From: Tragulus kanchil
Taxonomy: Eukaryota; Chordata; Mammalia; Artiodactyla; Tragulidae
DNA: 64,000 nucleotides
Assembly: GCA_022376925.1 (NCBI GenBank)
Contig: JAIOJX010000026.1
Location: 253,453,330 to 253,517,329, forward strand
Direction of reading: 5' to 3'
Shown: piece by piece, positions 62,361 through 64,000 of the stretch
How positions within the stretch are numbered: the first letter of the stretch is position 1
Layout: each line of letters opens with the position of its first letter
Notes under the pieces: model-generated
The model's input: the letters and a program-made list of their open reading frames with translations, nothing else
Database searches by the model: none
Told to the model about the DNA's origin: nothing
Translations under genes and position numbers: made by a program

Positions 62361-63546
62361 AGCTAATCCTGCCTTCGTCTGCTGCCCCATGGGGGTGCCT
62401 GTCTCATCACTTTGCTATTGGAGGGGAAGAACCTGCCCAGTTATAGATTTGGGTAACCGCCACCATCAGCATGGGGAACAGTTTCTTCACTTCCCCAAAC
62501 TCCCATGCTATCCTTTCATGGTCACGTCCTCCTTCTGGCCCCATTCACTTCTGGTGATCAATGGTATGTCCTCTGCCACTATGGTTTTGTCTTTTCAGGA
62601 ATGGGAATGATGGACTTATTCTGTGGCATCTCAGTCAGCAGAACTAAGGCTGATAAGTAGAAATTAACAAAGATGCAAACTTGACTTTTTGAGCAAGTCT
62701 TGAGAGCAGTTTCAAAAAGACACAGGATGCTAAGAGAGGTGGGAAGTCCCCCGTCCCTGGAAGCATTCAAGCAGAAGTGGTTTCAGGAATCCAAGAGGGT
62801 AGGAGACACCTGTCATCTTGTTCTTGATCCATATCCTATGTAAATGAGCAGTGCAATAAACTAGATCAAATCTCAGTCACACACACACACACACACACAC
62901 AAAGAATAGCATTAAAATTTGTATTTAATCCAAAGCCACCTGGTTTCAATTTTGAGGAGCCCAGAGACCTGCCAGCACTTTCTTACGCTTGGAGTCATGA
63001 GGTCTGGCAAGGTTTTTGGCTTCCTCTCTGACTCCAGCTTCTTTCAGCCTTAAAAATCACTTGTTACTAGTGTGAGCAACAGTGTTCTCAGAAGGGAGCT
63101 GCCAGCATGGGGCGGTGCTCTTAAAATTAACTTCCAGTTCAAGAACCCTGTAATCCCCAGCGGTGTGCGCGCCTCTATTTCCACCAGCTTCATCCCTCGA
63201 GGTCGCGGTCTCCTGCCTTGGGAGCTCACAGCTGCAGGTGAAGAACGACAAAACCCTCCCTCTAGTGGCTCAAGTGGGAACACCCCTGGGCCCTGCAAAG
63301 ACCCAGAGCATTAAGACGGGAGACACCCCGGAGCCATTCCACGGAGCTGAAATTCCATTGCCTCGCTGAGGTCACCCACAGGAAGGGTGGGCGCATGGCA
63401 CCGCCCCGCAGCCGAGTCTAGAACGGCGCGCTGGACCCTGTGGGCGTCACTGGCCTGCGGATGTACAGCTAATCCTGCCTTCGTCTGCTGCCCCATGGGG
63501 GTGCCTGTCTCATCACTTTGCTATTGGAGGGGAAGAACCTGCCCAG

Positions 63547-64000
63547 CGTCTTTAACCCTGGCTCAGTTTTTCCTCCTCCTTCACCTACTTGCCCTATTTC
63601 TGAAGCTTTTTGTGCATTGCGGGAGGAGGCAGTGGTGCCCAGTCTGTGACCTTTACCCAAGGCAGTTGGATCTTCTCCTTTTTGGTTTTTCTGGTGGAAT
63701 GAGGCTATCGCAGTCAGATCTGAACATTTGTGAGCCCCTGCTGGAAGACACGGCCTTTCAATTTTTAAGCAGCCTTTATGAAATCTGAGAGGAGAGGGAA
63801 TTCAGGCTCCGGTGGATGTACTTCGCTCCACTGCCTTTGAAAGACAAGGATGGTGGGGAGAAAACAGGGTTCCCATCCACTCACTGCTCTCCCTCATTTC
63901 AGCCCATAGAGAGGGAAGGATGCATAGGAGGGAGCTGCTGGCGGCTTCCTCCCTCTTTTCCAAGGAGTCCTGCTGCCCCCCACCCCCGCCGCACCCCAGA
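63547..64000. other. Unique sequence to window end, nothing recognised
   Basis: A 133-codon + strand ORF (63387-63788) runs through the duplication edge and has no recognisable domain. The window ends in a C-rich stretch (CCCCCCACCCCCGCCGCACC). Confidence 0.4.

Larger units (their letters stand above)
61332..63546. repeat. Direct duplication 22, unit about 1.11 kb
   Basis: Copies are 61332-62437 and 62438-63546, offset 1106, abutting. No difference was seen by eye. All ORFs from 61473 to 63496 appear twice for this reason. Confidence 0.96.

Noticed and set aside
63387..63788. 133-codon ORF near the window end
   Set aside because: It starts inside duplication 22 and leaves it. The duplicate version (62281-62610) has a different ending, so it is not a stable reading frame.

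Overview
The window is ruminant nuclear DNA, most likely from a bovid. At least fourteen tRNA-Glu-derived SINEs of the Bov-tA/BOV-A2 and CHR types are present, with their characteristic heads and tails. Two BovB (RTE-type) LINE fragments occur, and one still reads as the C-terminal part of the BovB protein. L1, L2 and MIR remnants fill much of the rest. I see no bacterial, phage or CRISPR features and no rRNA or tRNA gene.

Only one protein-coding locus can be supported: a folate-receptor (FOLR family) copy at 20772..21643 on the + strand. Sequences that correspond to coding exons 1 to 3 of a normal FOLR gene are fused without introns, while the last intron (21237..21363, GT..AG) is still present. 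An AATAAA signal, a short A-run and a flanking 15-16 bp imperfect direct repeat follow the pattern of L1-mediated retroposition. I therefore read it as a semi-processed retrocopy. Two single-base deletions break the frame. The residues that bind folate in human FOLR1 (the pterin-contacting Asp and the Trp-Arg-x-x-Arg segment) are replaced or deleted.

The dominant structural feature is a series of 22 direct tandem duplications. Each unit is about 1.04-1.19 kb and nearly identical to its partner, but unrelated to the other units. Their junctions fall every 2-7 kb across the window. Five adjacent pairs overlap each other, so some segments occur three times. Differences between copies are mostly homopolymer or microsatellite length changes and cluster at the junctions, where short garbled spacers also occur. 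This looks like unmerged contig or read overlaps in the assembly, not biology. About 24.4 kb of the 64 kb (38 percent) is then redundant, and the true locus is near 40 kb. All doubled ORFs, SINEs and motifs inside these units should be counted once.

Layout: 1-20.5 kb holds duplicated unique sequence with SINE, L2, MIR, BovB and L1 remnants. 20.5-21.8 kb holds the FOLR retrocopy, which lies in the longest stretch without a duplication junction. 22.6-63.5 kb holds sixteen further duplicated units with scattered SINEs, simple repeats, a CTCF-like site (about 28.7 kb, repeated by the duplications) and a modestly CpG-rich block near 62.0-62.4 kb. The genes do not form a pathway here, and most of the window is intergenic.
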